A stretch of DNA of 38,563 nucleotides, taken from the NCBI GenBank assembly GCA_012270125.1, contig JAAXIY010000043.1, forward strand, positions 1 to 38,563. Reading direction: 5' to 3'. The notes under the pieces were generated by a model. It had not been told where the DNA came from. It did no database searches and was given only the letters and a program-made list of their open reading frames with translations. Numbering within the stretch: the first letter of the stretch is position 1; each line of letters opens with the position of its first letter. Of this stretch, positions 23,388 to 32,492 are shown in pieces. The position numbers were made by a program, and so were the translations under genes. This DNA comes from Paracoccaceae bacterium (GTDB taxonomy: Bacteria; Pseudomonadota; Alphaproteobacteria; Rhodobacterales; Rhodobacteraceae).

Positions 23388-25601
23388 ATGCCTGAAAATA
23401 CTAATCCTGATATATTGTATACAATTGTAGACGAAGCTCCTGAGCTAGCAAGTGCATCGCTTTTACCAATAATACGATTTTTTTCTAAAGCTGCTGGAGT
23501 TGAAATTGGCACGATGGATATATCACTTGCAGGCAGAATAATAGCTGCATTCCCAGAATATCTTACAAATGAACAGCAGCAGTCTGATGATTTGGCCAAT
23601 CTCGGCAAGATAGTAAAAACCAAAACCGCTAACGTAATAAAACTACCGAATATATCGGCATCTGTTCCACAACTATTAACAGCTATAAGCGAACTACAAA
23701 CACAGGGATATAATCTGCCAAACTATCCTGAAAGTGCCAAAACACATCAAGAAAAAGAAATTCAAGCTCGCTACGATGCAATAAAGGGTTCTGCCGTAAA
23801 TCCTGTATTACGCGAAGGTAATTCAGACAGGAGAGCTGCAAGAGCTGTTAAAAACTATGCAATGGCAAATCCTCACTCTATGGGCGTTTGGTCTCCAGAC
23901 AGCAAAACCCATGTGTCATCTATGACTGGCGATGATTTTTTCTCAAATGAAAAATCTTCAACTATTACAGCAAACCAAAAGGGTGCTGCTAAAATTGAGT
24001 TTACTGCAAAAGATGGCAAGGTCGATGTTTTTAAAGATAATATCCATTTAGACGAGGGCACTGTTGTGGATACAACATTCATGAGTGCAGACGCCTTGCG
24101 TCTCTTCTTAAGTCAACAAATTGAAGAAGCAAAAAATCAGAACGTTCTTTTTTCTTTACACCTAAAAGCTACTATGATGAAGGTTTCGGATCCTATTTTG
24201 TTCGGACATGCCGTATCCTCATTCTTTAAAAACTCGTTTCAAAAAAATAAGTCCGCACTTGAAAAGCTTGGCGCCAATCCAAACTTAGGCTTGGGTGATA
24301 TTTTAGAGAAAATTTCCGCCGAAACAGCAATTCTTGAGGACTTTAAATCTGAAATGGCTAGTGGCCCAAAGATGTATATGGTCGATAGTGACCGTGGCAT
24401 CACAAACCTTCATGTTCCATCAGATGTTATTATTGATGCATCAATGCCAGCGCTCATTCGAGCAGGAGGCAAAGGCTGGGGCCCCGACGGAAAACCATCA
24501 GACACCAAATGTGTTATTCCAGATAATTGCTATGCTCCTGTCTATGATGAAACAATAAAATATTTTAAAGAGACTGGAGCGCTTGATCCAAAAACATCAG
24601 GTGCTGTTGCCAACGTCGGGCTTATGGCTCAAAAAGCAGAAGAATATGGCTCACATCCTACTACTTTTGAAATAAAGAAGGATGGTGTTGTCCGATATAT
24701 TTTAGAAAGCGGTGATGTTCTTCATGAGCATCAAGTAAAAGCTGGTGATATTTGGAGATCTTCAACCGCAAAAAAAGCACCGATCTTGGACTGGATTAAC
24801 TTGGCTATTACAAGACAAAACGAAACAAATTCACAGGCCATATTTTGGTTAGACGAAAAAAGGCCGCACGACGCCGAACTTATCAAGTATGTAAAACACG
24901 AGCTCGAAGATAAAAATTTAACCAAGAAGTTTATAATTTTGGCTCCACGTGAAGCCACACGCCTTACTTTAGAAACCATAAGAAAAGGCAAAGACAGTAT
25001 TGCTATAACAGGAAACGTTTTAAGAGATTATTTAACTGACCTATTTCCCATATTAGAGCTGGGCACATCAGCAAAAATGCTATCAATAGTTAAATTGTTG
25101 AGTGGGGGTGGGTTATTCGAAACGGGGGCTGGAGGCTCTGCTCCTAAACACGTCCAGCAGCTAACTGAAGAAAACCACTTACGTTGGGATAGTTTGGGTG
25201 AATTTTGTGCTCTTGGTGAAAGCCTAAATTTTTTAGCAAAAACTAATAATAACCCAAAAGCAGCTGTCTTAGGTGCTGCTGCAGAATCCGCCACTCAAGA
25301 ACTTCTAAACAACAACAAATCACCATCACGAAAAGTTGGAGAGGAAGACAATCGAACCAGTCATTTTTACTTTGCACTTTACTGGGCTAAAGCTCTTGCA
25401 AAGCAAAAACAAGATCCTGAAATTGCAAAATATTTTGAGCCTATTTCTAAATCGCTAACAGAAAATGAAGACGGGATAATTAAAGAGATAATGGAACTTC
25501 AGGGGCATGAGGCTGATTTGGGTGGTTACTATCATACAGACCCAGTAAAAGTGCAGAAAATTATGAGACCAAGCAAAATTCTCAACCAGATCATATCATG
25601 A
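23388..25601 (+). CDS. icd: NADP-dependent isocitrate dehydrogenase, monomeric type
   Basis: 737 residues from the ATG at 23388; a TTG five codons earlier is less likely because family proteins begin close to the (I/L)xYTxxDEAPxLAxxSLLPII segment seen here at about residues 9-26. The protein spans the full 740-residue monomeric IDH family, unrelated in size to the 400-residue dimeric enzyme. Conserved segments include SDRRAARAVKNYA, HLKATMMKVSDPILFGHAV, the DGKPSDTKCVIPDNCYAPVYDE region and ETGAGGSAPKHVQQ near residue 575. It converts isocitrate to 2-oxoglutarate with NADP in the cytoplasm. It is set apart from the upstream operon by 106 bases and may have its own promoter. Confidence 0.95.
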   Translation: MPENTNPDILYTIVDEAPELASASLLPIIRFFSKAAGVEIGTMDISLAGRIIAAFPEYLTNEQQQSDDLANLGKIVKTKTANVIKLPNISASVPQLLTAISELQTQGYNLPNYPESAKTHQEKEIQARYDAIKGSAVNPVLREGNSDRRAARAVKNYAMANPHSMGVWSPDSKTHVSSMTGDDFFSNEKSSTITANQKGAAKIEFTAKDGKVDVFKDNIHLDEGTVVDTTFMSADALRLFLSQQIEEAKNQNVLFSLHLKATMMKVSDPILFGHAVSSFFKNSFQKNKSALEKLGANPNLGLGDILEKISAETAILEDFKSEMASGPKMYMVDSDRGITNLHVPSDVIIDASMPALIRAGGKGWGPDGKPSDTKCVIPDNCYAPVYDETIKYFKETGALDPKTSGAVANVGLMAQKAEEYGSHPTTFEIKKDGVVRYILESGDVLHEHQVKAGDIWRSSTAKKAPILDWINLAITRQNETNSQAIFWLDEKRPHDAELIKYVKHELEDKNLTKKFIILAPREATRLTLETIRKGKDSIAITGNVLRDYLTDLFPILELGTSAKMLSIVKLLSGGGLFETGAGGSAPKHVQQLTEENHLRWDSLGEFCALGESLNFLAKTNNNPKAAVLGAAAESATQELLNNNKSPSRKVGEEDNRTSHFYFALYWAKALAKQKQDPEIAKYFEPISKSLTENEDGIIKEIMELQGHEADLGGYYHTDPVKVQKIMRPSKILNQIIS

Positions 25602-25717
25602 CACACTGAGTTAAATCCTCAAACTTATCTTGTAAGAATTTTATACTAAGCATAGACATACCAACATATAAAACTACTATGCCCTTTTAATAACTTTAGT
25701 CAGTCCAGAGATTTAAA

Positions 25718-27559
25718 ATGATACCATACCGCTCAAGAACATCGACACATGGCCGCAACATGGCAGGCGCCCGAAGCCTTTGGCGAGCAACCGGCATGCA
25801 AGATGGAGACTTCGGTAAGCCGATAATAGCGATCGTAAATTCATTTACACAGTTCGTTCCTGGTCACGTTCACCTCAAAGACTTAGGGCAAATGGTGGCT
25901 AGAGAGGTTGAGGCAGCAGGAGGCGTTGCCAAAGAATTTAACACAATAGCAGTGGATGATGGTATAGCAATGGGCCATGACGGGATGTTGTATTCACTGC
26001 CGTCCAGAGAAATCATTGCTGACTCGGTTGAATACATGGTTAATGCTCATTGCGCGGATGCAATGGTATGTATTTCAAATTGTGACAAAATAACCCCTGG
26101 GATGCTCATGGCAACCATGCGCCTAAACGTTCCTACTATTTTTGTATCAGGCGGACCAATGGAAGCTGGAAAAGTAGAAATAGATGGGAAAGAAATAGCA
26201 GTAGACTTGATCGACGCAATGATCCAAGCCGCAAATCCAGACATGACAGACGACCAAGTTCAAGAGTTCGAAAGTAATGCTTGTCCAACCTGCGGTTCAT
26301 GCTCCGGGATGTTTACAGCTAACTCAATGAATTGTCTTGCTGAAGCTTTAGGGTTAGCTCTTCCCGGAAACGGTTCAACATTGGCAACGCATGCTGACCG
26401 AAAAGCTTTGTTTCTTGAGGCAGGAAGGAAGATTGTTGATCTTACCAAAAGATATTATGAGAAAGGCGATGTTTCTGCATCGCCAAGAGGGATAGCAACC
26501 CACGCGGCTTTTAATAACGCTATGGCGCTGGATATAGCTATGGGTGGATCTACAAATACTATTCTTCACCTACTTGCAATAGCCCGAGAAGCCGAAGTGG
26601 ACTATACCCTTAAAGATATGGATAAACTCAGCAGAATTACCCCATGCCTCTGTAAAGTAGCACCAGCAGTAAGCAATGTTCACATGGAAGATGTGCACCG
26701 AGCAGGGGGTATTTTTGGAATTCTAGGACAATTAGATAATGCAGGCCTAATTGAAAAAAGCACACCAACAGTTCACGCGGCATCTATAGGCGAAGCAATT
26801 GATAAGTGGGACATTTCCAGAACTCAAGACAATAAAGTTCATGAACTTTTCTCGGCTGCACCGGGAGGCGTGCGAACCACACAAGCCTTCAGCCAGGCCA
26901 GCAGATACAGAGCTCTTGATACCGACCGTGAAAATGGCGTTATACGATCTGCCGAAAATGCATTTAGTAAAGAAGGTGGGCTGGCTGTACTTTTTGGCAA
27001 TATAGCAGAAGAAGGTTGTGTTGTTAAAACTGCTGGCGTTGATGAAAGTATATGGAATTTTTCAGGACCAGCCAGAATTTGTGAAAGCCAAGAAGAAGCG
27101 GTGAACAGAATTTTATCTAAGGACATAAAATCTGGCGATGTTGTAATTATAAGATATGAAGGGCCAAGGGGAGGACCTGGAATGCAGGAAATGCTCTATC
27201 CTACTAGCTATCTTAAATCCATGAAACTTGGAGCCGCCTGCGCTCTTATTACAGATGGACGCTTTTCAGGAGGAACTTCTGGCTTATCGATAGGGCATGT
27301 ATCTCCTGAAGCAGCTGAAGGCGGTAATATCGGCCTTTTGGAAGAAGGTGATATCATAAAAATAGATATTCCAAATAGATCTATTAACGCTGAAATTTCT
27401 GAAGATGACCTTAGAAGTCGACGCAACCAAATGGAGAACCGTGGAGCCGATGCATGGCGTCCAAAAGAAGAGCGACCAAGAAAGGTCAGCCGTGCACTGA
27501 AAGCCTACGCGTCTCTTGTTGCAAATGCTTCACAGGGTGCAGTCAGGCTTGACCCATAA
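25718..27559 (+). CDS. ilvD: Dihydroxy-acid dehydratase
   Basis: 613 residues, the standard length. Iron-sulfur enzyme of valine/isoleucine synthesis that dehydrates 2,3-dihydroxy-isovalerate and its methyl homologue to 2-oxo acids. Landmarks: [26 protein letters not shown] start, the [13 protein letters not shown] signature with a cluster cysteine, [20 protein letters not shown] (second signature and cluster cysteines) and [20 protein letters not shown]-type C-terminal segment (here [20 protein letters not shown]). Single gene, separated from icd by 116 bases without obvious structure. Convergent with the EamA gene. Confidence 0.97.
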   Translation: MIPYRSRTSTHGRNMAGARSLWRATGMQDGDFGKPIIAIVNSFTQFVPGHVHLKDLGQMVAREVEAAGGVAKEFNTIAVDDGIAMGHDGMLYSLPSREIIADSVEYMVNAHCADAMVCISNCDKITPGMLMATMRLNVPTIFVSGGPMEAGKVEIDGKEIAVDLIDAMIQAANPDMTDDQVQEFESNACPTCGSCSGMFTANSMNCLAEALGLALPGNGSTLATHADRKALFLEAGRKIVDLTKRYYEKGDVSASPRGIATHAAFNNAMALDIAMGGSTNTILHLLAIAREAEVDYTLKDMDKLSRITPCLCKVAPAVSNVHMEDVHRAGGIFGILGQLDNAGLIEKSTPTVHAASIGEAIDKWDISRTQDNKVHELFSAAPGGVRTTQAFSQASRYRALDTDRENGVIRSAENAFSKEGGLAVLFGNIAEEGCVVKTAGVDESIWNFSGPARICESQEEAVNRILSKDIKSGDVVIIRYEGPRGGPGMQEMLYPTSYLKSMKLGAACALITDGRFSGGTSGLSIGHVSPEAAEGGNIGLLEEGDIIKIDIPNRSINAEISEDDLRSRRNQMENRGADAWRPKEERPRKVSRALKAYASLVANASQGAVRLDP

Positions 27560-27563
27560 AACA

Positions 27564-27593
27564 AAATAGAAGTATCGGGTTAAATTTCTATTT
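27564..27593. terminator. Possible bidirectional AT-rich terminator between ilvD and EamA gene
   Basis: AAATAGAA at 27564-27571 and TTCTATTT at 27586-27593 are perfect 8-bp inverted repeats around a 14-base loop, exactly between the convergent stops and touching the EamA stop codon. All pairs but two are A-T, so the hairpin would be weak. Confidence 0.3.
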
Positions 27594-28461
27594 ACACAGT
27601 CTGACGCTTAGAAGTCTGAACTAAATATATTCCAATTGTGATTATAATTACACCAAGCCCATCCATGTAACTAATGCTTTCGCTTAAAAATAGCCAAGCT
27701 ATTAGAACACCAAAAAATGGATTTAAAAAATGATAGGTTGCTGCTTTAACAGCTCCAATTTCATTAACAAGTTTGAACCAAACCACCGTAGCCACGAGCC
27801 CTGGAAAAACGGTTGTGTATGCAAATGCCAAAATAAAGGAACTATTTAAAGAAAAGTATACATCTTCAAACAATATACAAAATACTGCCAAAACACTGGA
27901 ACCTACCAGCATTTGAAGGCCAACTATCATCATTATATTTCCACCAGAACTGGCATCTTTAAGCGTAAGAGTCGCTACTGTTAAGGCAATAGCTCCAATT
28001 ATACAAAGCAAGAGACCCAATACATCTACACCCTGAGTTAATCTGGCCCACATAATTATCATTACGCCAGAAAACCCTAAAATAAGACCTACTATTCCAG
28101 AATTTCCGAGGCGTTCCGATATAAAAAGCCAACCAGCAAGAGCCACCATAAGTGGCATAGTGGATGCAATTATTGAAGCAAGAGAAGCCTCAATAGTCTG
28201 CATAGCAAAGAAATTTAATCCCAAATATAATGCGTTCTGACACAAACCAAAAACAATTGTTGCACGCCACTGAGATCTTGTAAGCTTTAATGACTGCCCC
28301 AAAATTAGAGCTATAAATATCCCAATTAAGCCAGATATAAAAAATCTTATTGCTAGGGCAGCAATAGGTGAGGAGTATGAAACTATTATTCGAGCTGAAG
28401 TAAATGCCGATGACCAAATGATCACAAAAATTAGACCTAATAAAATTGCTCGAACGCTCAT
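27592..28461 (-). CDS. EamA/DMT-superfamily membrane transporter
   Basis: 289 residues with about ten hydrophobic helices in two EamA repeats of five (first roughly 4-135, second roughly 145-282). The start MSVRAILLGLIFVIIWSSAFTSARIIV, with a helix containing W-S-S-A-F, and the repeat of the FxxExL-type helix near the ends (FISERLGN, FLSESISY) are typical of drug/metabolite transporters of the RhaT/YdcZ-related kind. They usually export amino acids or other metabolites; nothing here fixes the substrate. It stands alone on the minus strand between ilvD and the HU gene. Confidence 0.88.
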   Translation of the reverse strand: MSVRAILLGLIFVIIWSSAFTSARIIVSYSSPIAALAIRFFISGLIGIFIALILGQSLKLTRSQWRATIVFGLCQNALYLGLNFFAMQTIEASLASIIASTMPLMVALAGWLFISERLGNSGIVGLILGFSGVMIIMWARLTQGVDVLGLLLCIIGAIALTVATLTLKDASSGGNIMMIVGLQMLVGSSVLAVFCILFEDVYFSLNSSFILAFAYTTVFPGLVATVVWFKLVNEIGAVKAATYHFLNPFFGVLIAWLFLSESISYMDGLGVIIITIGIYLVQTSKRQTV

Positions 28462-28500
28462 AGATTTTTCCAGTCTTAACTCGGTCTATTTAAATAGGCT

Positions 28501-28534
28501 AAAAAATAAAAGGGCCGCCAAAAGCGACCCTTTT
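28501..28534 (-). terminator. Intrinsic terminator of the HU gene
   Basis: Reading leftward after the HU stop (28554), AAAAGGG, one mismatch, CGC, a five-base loop, GCG, mismatch, CCCTTTT (28534-28508) forms a hairpin and is followed by A then a run of six T. Stem plus T-run is the classical rho-independent form. It separates the HU gene from the EamA gene downstream. Confidence 0.85.
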
Positions 28535-28553
28535 GTCACCAAAGATTTTAAGC

Positions 28554-28841
28554 TTAGCTGTTCACGCTATCCTTTAATGCTTTAGCTATTGTCATTTTAA
28601 CTACTTTATCTGCAGCTTTCATAAACTGCTCTCCGGTAGCGGGGTTGCGAACCATTCTTTCTGGACGCGCACGGCATTGGATTTTTCCAACCCCAGGAAG
28701 GGTAACAGCGCCACCCCCTGAAACTTCGCGAGTAATTATATTACATACCGCATCCAAAGCTGCACCTGCAGACTTTTTATCTGAGCCCATTTCATCGGCC
28801 AGAGCTGCAACCAGTTGTGTTTTTGTCATTGGTTTAGACAT
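28554..28841 (-). CDS. HU-family nucleoid-associated DNA-binding protein
   Basis: 95 residues from the ATG at 28841, which has AAGGAG seven bases upstream; a longer frame to 28865 (GSVRRSI extension) lacks a site. Begins MSKPMTKTQLVAALADEMG and has the HU core: V-T-L-P-G-V-G-K at about 46-53, the beta-arm with RPERMVRNPATGEQ at about 59-72 (the R-N-P-x-T-G DNA-intercalating tip) and the C-terminal helix. It compacts and bends DNA as a dimer. The GVGKIQCRARPE version, with Q-C-R-A-R, is the alphaproteobacterial variant. Monocistronic: own promoter and terminator. HU versus IHF: closer to HU. Confidence 0.93.
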   Translation of the reverse strand: MSKPMTKTQLVAALADEMGSDKKSAGAALDAVCNIITREVSGGGAVTLPGVGKIQCRARPERMVRNPATGEQFMKAADKVVKMTIAKALKDSVNS

Positions 28842-28886
28842 TATACTTCTCCTTACACTGCCCAAAGTTTTGGACCTCGTATCCCT

Positions 28887-28916
28887 ATTTTAACTGCATA
28901 TTGTGTTCAGACACAA
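28887..28916 (-). promoter_or_regulatory. Putative HU gene promoter with overlapping inverted repeat
   Basis: On the minus strand TAAAAT (complement of 28887-28892) is a five-of-six -10 match with TTGTGT (complement of 28911-28916) 18 bases upstream as a weak -35. The -35 forms half of a perfect inverted repeat TTGTGT-4-ACACAA at 28901-28916, a possible operator. Assigned by eye. Confidence 0.35.
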
Positions 28917-28939
28917 CTAATAGTGGCTAAAAACTACAT

Positions 28940-28954
28940 AAAAATGCCATTTTT
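28940..28954. terminator. Small AT-rich hairpin downstream of AMP nucleosidase
   Basis: AAAAATG-C-CATTTTT at 28940-28954 is a near-perfect palindrome about 17 bases past the amn stop. Leftward it is followed by ATGTAG, so it is a weak candidate for amn termination. Confidence 0.2.
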
Positions 28955-28970
28955 TACGTTTTTTTTTCAT

Positions 28971-30440
28971 TTAGAGGAAGGCTGTCTCGTTAAAACTCCT
29001 CAATTTACGGCTTTGAAGGCGCCCAAGGGGCATCTTTTGTAATATTTCCATTGTACGGACACCTATGCTTAAATGCTGTGAAACTTGAGTTTTATAGAAC
29101 TCCGAAGCCATTCCGGGTAGTTTTAGCTCACCGTGCAAAGGCTTATCTGACACACACAAGAGGGTGCCATAAGGTATTCTAAATCGGTATCCGTTTGCAG
29201 CAACTGTAGCACTTTCCATATCCAAAGCTATTGCACGAGACTGGCTTAATCTATGAACTGGCCCCATCTGTTCCCTCAATTCCCAATTTCTATTGTCCAC
29301 TGTAGCCACGGTACCAGTTCGCATTATCTGTTTTAAGTCGTAGCCTTTCAGCTGTGTAACGTCTGCAACTGCTTGCTCTAATGCGATTTGAACCTCTGCC
29401 AAAGCCGGAACAGGCACCCATGAAGGCAGATCTTCATCCAGAACTTTATCTTCCCTCAAATATGCATGAGCAAGAACAAAATCCCCTAATCGCTGACTAT
29501 TTCGCAAACCTGCACAATGACCCAACATTAACCACGCTTGAGGTCTTAAAACAGCTATATGGTCAGTAGCAGTTTTGGCATTGCTTGGGCCAACACCAAT
29601 GTTCACAAGCGTTATTCCATTACCATCTGATCTCTTAAGGTGGTAAGAAGGCATTTGGGGCAATTTGCTTGATCTGGGTATCTCAGTTTGTGAGCTAAAT
29701 ATTTCGAAGTTTTCTGGACCCACAAAGCTTTCATATCCACTATCTGGATTGTTTAGCGCCCGTCGTGCAAAATGTTCAAACTCATCGACATAAAACTGAT
29801 AATTGGTAAATAAAACAAAGTTCTGAAAATGTTTTGGATCAGTCGCCGTATAATGATCCAACCGTGCTAAGGAATAATCAACTCTTTGGGCAGTAAAAAG
29901 GCAAAGTGAATTTAAATCACTGCTGGAAGAGGGCACCGTTCCGTTTACTATATTATCGTTTGTTGTGGACAAATCAGGCACATCGAACACATCCCGAAGA
30001 GGAAATTCGTCTATATCACTTTTTGGGTTTGAAACTAGCTTACCCTTCATTGCAAAATGCAAGGGTATTGGTGTTTTTGAGGCACTGATTGTAATTGGAA
30101 CTTTATGATTTTCGATTAAAAGGGAAATCTGCTGAATCAAATAGTTTTCAAACAACTTAGGCTGTGTGACGGTTGCAGCATAAATGCCAGGCTCTGTAAC
30201 ATGCCCAAAACTGAGTCTACTATCAATTGCGGCAAAGCTTTTTACCTCTATTCGGATTTCTGGATAAAATGCTCTATATCTTTCTCCCTGATTTCCATTC
30301 TCCAGGAAATTATCAAAGCTTATCCTTAAAAACTCTATGCTTTTTGTATAATCATCGATCAGCTTTTTAACAGCTTTAGTTGCATCCCAAAACTCTTCTT
30401 CTGTTGTTTTTTTAAGGGTTATTATCTTCTGCTTTGTCAT
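28971..30440 (-). CDS. amn: AMP nucleosidase
   Basis: 489 residues from the ATG at 30440, which has GGGGA about six bases upstream and gives the usual family length; an ATG pair at 30491 adds 17 residues without a clear site and is the alternative. The enzyme hydrolyses AMP to adenine and ribose 5-phosphate. The N-terminal half is the AMP nucleosidase-specific domain; the C-terminal half is a phosphorylase-like nucleosidase fold with NIGVGPSNAKTATDHIAVLRP, MLGHCAGLRNSQRLGDFVLAHAYLREDKVLD, ALDMESATVAANGYRFRIPYGT and the catalytic-Asp segment VSDKPLHGE. It supplies adenine that could be deaminated and enter the xanthine dehydrogenase pathway encoded at the left end. Confidence 0.93.
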   Translation of the reverse strand: MTKQKIITLKKTTEEEFWDATKAVKKLIDDYTKSIEFLRISFDNFLENGNQGERYRAFYPEIRIEVKSFAAIDSRLSFGHVTEPGIYAATVTQPKLFENYLIQQISLLIENHKVPITISASKTPIPLHFAMKGKLVSNPKSDIDEFPLRDVFDVPDLSTTNDNIVNGTVPSSSSDLNSLCLFTAQRVDYSLARLDHYTATDPKHFQNFVLFTNYQFYVDEFEHFARRALNNPDSGYESFVGPENFEIFSSQTEIPRSSKLPQMPSYHLKRSDGNGITLVNIGVGPSNAKTATDHIAVLRPQAWLMLGHCAGLRNSQRLGDFVLAHAYLREDKVLDEDLPSWVPVPALAEVQIALEQAVADVTQLKGYDLKQIMRTGTVATVDNRNWELREQMGPVHRLSQSRAIALDMESATVAANGYRFRIPYGTLLCVSDKPLHGELKLPGMASEFYKTQVSQHLSIGVRTMEILQKMPLGRLQSRKLRSFNETAFL

Positions 30441-30631
30441 TCTTGTCCCCAAAGTCACCACCTTAAAGCGGTTCACAAAATCAAACATCAAAATTCATGA
30501 AATCAGAACCACCATAACACGAAAAAACTTAATTCTAAGTAATTTAAATTTTTGCTAGTTTTTTATGTCATTTAATTACTAATATCTTACTATATGTTTG
30601 CTGTTTATTTATTGTTTGATGTGGAGGAACA
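30441..30631. promoter_or_regulatory. AT-rich divergent intergenic region, amn versus class II aldolase-like gene
   Basis: 191 bases (140 if amn starts at 30491). Strongly AT-rich around 30530-30615, as expected for promoters in both directions. No palindrome or repeat stands out. The only clear element is the GGAGGA ribosome site three bases before the rightward ATG at 30632. Confidence 0.4.
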
Positions 30632-31390
30632 ATGTCTTTAGCCGAAAATAAGATCCAAAATATAAGTTACTGGAAAGAACGCGTGGATCTAGCTGCTGCA
30701 TTCAGATGGGCTGCCCGCTTCGATTTACATGAGGGCGTGGCAAACCATTTTTCATTTTCAATCAATGATGACGGTACAAAATTTTTAATGAATCCCAATC
30801 AAGCACATTTCTCTCGGATCAAAGCCTCTGATTTAATTGTTGTAGATGCCAATGATCCTAATACTCTTGATCGACCCGGTGCTCCTGACCCAACAGCTTG
30901 GGGCCTACACGGTTCAATCCATAGAAACTGTCTTCATGCCCGTTGTGCAATGCATGTTCACTCAATCTATGCAACCGTCTTGGCGAGTTTAAAAGATAGC
31001 TCACTACCACCAATAGATCAGAATTGTGCTATTTTTTATAATAGATATGTAATTGACGAAAATTATGGAGGTTTAGCGTTTGAAGAAGAAGGGGAGAGAT
31101 GCTCTGAACTATTAAAGGACCCACAAAAAAAAGTTCTTATAATGGGGAACCATGGTGTGATGATAATCGGAAGCTCTATCGCAGATACCTTCGATCGACT
31201 TTATTATTTTGAAAGAGCAGCCAAAACCTATATTAAGGCCCTGCAAACAGGGCAACCATTAAGAATTATACCTGATGATATTGCCGAGAAAACAGCTTCT
31301 GAAATTGAAAATTATTCTGATCAAGAAGGTCGACACTTAGAAGAATTAAAGAAAATTTTAGATGATGAGGGTAGTAATTATGCCAGCTAG
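30632..31390 (+). CDS. Class II aldolase/adducin-family protein lacking the usual catalytic glutamate
   Basis: 252 residues with a strong GGAGGA ribosome site. The zinc ligands of class II aldolases are kept: His108 and His110 in AMHVHSIYATVL and His174 in MGNHGVMII. In fuculose-phosphate aldolase the proton-relay Glu73 lies in a SSEWxxH motif; here the aligned segment is D-P-T-A89-W-G-L-H, so the Glu is Ala. The protein belongs to the large adducin-like branch often annotated as 'class II aldolase' without proven aldol activity. The next gene, 110 bases downstream, is deoC, which hints at aldehyde or sugar-phosphate metabolism but does not show an operon. Function is unassigned. Confidence 0.85.
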   Translation: MSLAENKIQNISYWKERVDLAAAFRWAARFDLHEGVANHFSFSINDDGTKFLMNPNQAHFSRIKASDLIVVDANDPNTLDRPGAPDPTAWGLHGSIHRNCLHARCAMHVHSIYATVLASLKDSSLPPIDQNCAIFYNRYVIDENYGGLAFEEEGERCSELLKDPQKKVLIMGNHGVMIIGSSIADTFDRLYYFERAAKTYIKALQTGQPLRIIPDDIAEKTASEIENYSDQEGRHLEELKKILDDEGSNYAS

Positions 31391-31500
31391 TAAATTACAG
31401 AATCTCTCAATGTTTGGTCCTGTTTTATTTACAAATTAAATCGTATTAATATCAAATATAAGCCCATTAATTGTTGAGGTCTAATTTTCGAAAAGATTCC

Positions 31501-32490
31501 ATGGCTACAAAAAATAGTAAAAAATTAACGCTGCTTCCCAAGGCCATTATTCCTCGCAACACAGGGATCGATTTAGATTTAGACTGGGTTTCGTCTATTC
31601 AAGCTAACACATCAGCAATTGAAAGACGTGCCGCCACTATAGCTTCAAGGAGATCTATTAAAAAGCAACATCAAGCTGCCTGGTTGATACAAGCAGTAAG
31701 ATGTATGGACCTTACAACTTTAAGTGGTGATGACACTATTGGAAGAGTTAAACGTTTGTGCGCAAAAGCTAAAAAGCCTATTTCTACGACACTTACAGAC
31801 AAACTTGGCTTAAACAGTGTAAAAGTCGGAGCTGTTTGCGTCTATCACGATATGATAGAAACAGCAGTATCAAAGCTCACAGGTTCCGGAATTCCAGTTG
31901 CAGCAGTTTCAACAGGTTTTCCTGCAGGGCTATCACCACTACCTCTCCGCATAGCAGAAATAGAATATAGCGTTTCAGCTGGCGCAAGTGAAATAGATAT
32001 CGTGATATCCCGTCGACATGTTCTGACCCAAAACTGGAGAGATTTATACGATGAAGTCCGATCCTTTCGAAAAGCTTGCGGCTCTGCTCATATAAAAACT
32101 ATATTAGCTACTGGAGAGCTGGGAACATTGCGTAATGTAGCGCGTGCATCTGCAGTCTGTATGATGGCAGGAGCTGACTTTATAAAAACTTCAACGGGCA
32201 AAGAGCCTGTAAACGCTACATTGCCAGTATCGTTAGTTATGATGAGAGCAATTCGTGAATATCATGAAAAAACAGGTTTTAAAATTGGATACAAGCCAGC
32301 AGGCGGGATCTCTAAAGCTAAAGATGCTTTGACATACCTTAGCCTAGTTAAAGAAGAATTAGGTGATCAGTGGCTTAGCCCTGATTTGTTCCGATTTGGG
32401 GCATCAAGCCTTTTGGGTGATATTGAAAGACAGTTGGAACATTACACAACGGGCGTATATTCCGCCTCTTATCGGCATGCTATGGGGTAA
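31501..32490 (+). CDS. deoC: Deoxyribose-phosphate aldolase
   Basis: 329 residues from the ATG at 31501; a TTG at 31471 in frame has no advantage. Longer than the 220-260-residue bacterial enzyme, as in the eukaryote-like/alphaproteobacterial DeoC branch. Schiff-base Lys229 lies in DFIKTSTGKEPVNATL; Asp in GASEIDIVIS and the K in GYKPAGGIS complete the active site. It splits 2-deoxyribose 5-phosphate to acetaldehyde and glyceraldehyde 3-phosphate. The aldehyde dehydrogenase gene starts two bases after its stop, so acetaldehyde oxidation is coupled by operon structure. The ribosome site is weak. Confidence 0.93.
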   Translation: MATKNSKKLTLLPKAIIPRNTGIDLDLDWVSSIQANTSAIERRAATIASRRSIKKQHQAAWLIQAVRCMDLTTLSGDDTIGRVKRLCAKAKKPISTTLTDKLGLNSVKVGAVCVYHDMIETAVSKLTGSGIPVAAVSTGFPAGLSPLPLRIAEIEYSVSAGASEIDIVISRRHVLTQNWRDLYDEVRSFRKACGSAHIKTILATGELGTLRNVARASAVCMMAGADFIKTSTGKEPVNATLPVSLVMMRAIREYHEKTGFKIGYKPAGGISKAKDALTYLSLVKEELGDQWLSPDLFRFGASSLLGDIERQLEHYTTGVYSASYRHAMG

Positions 32491-32492
32491 AA

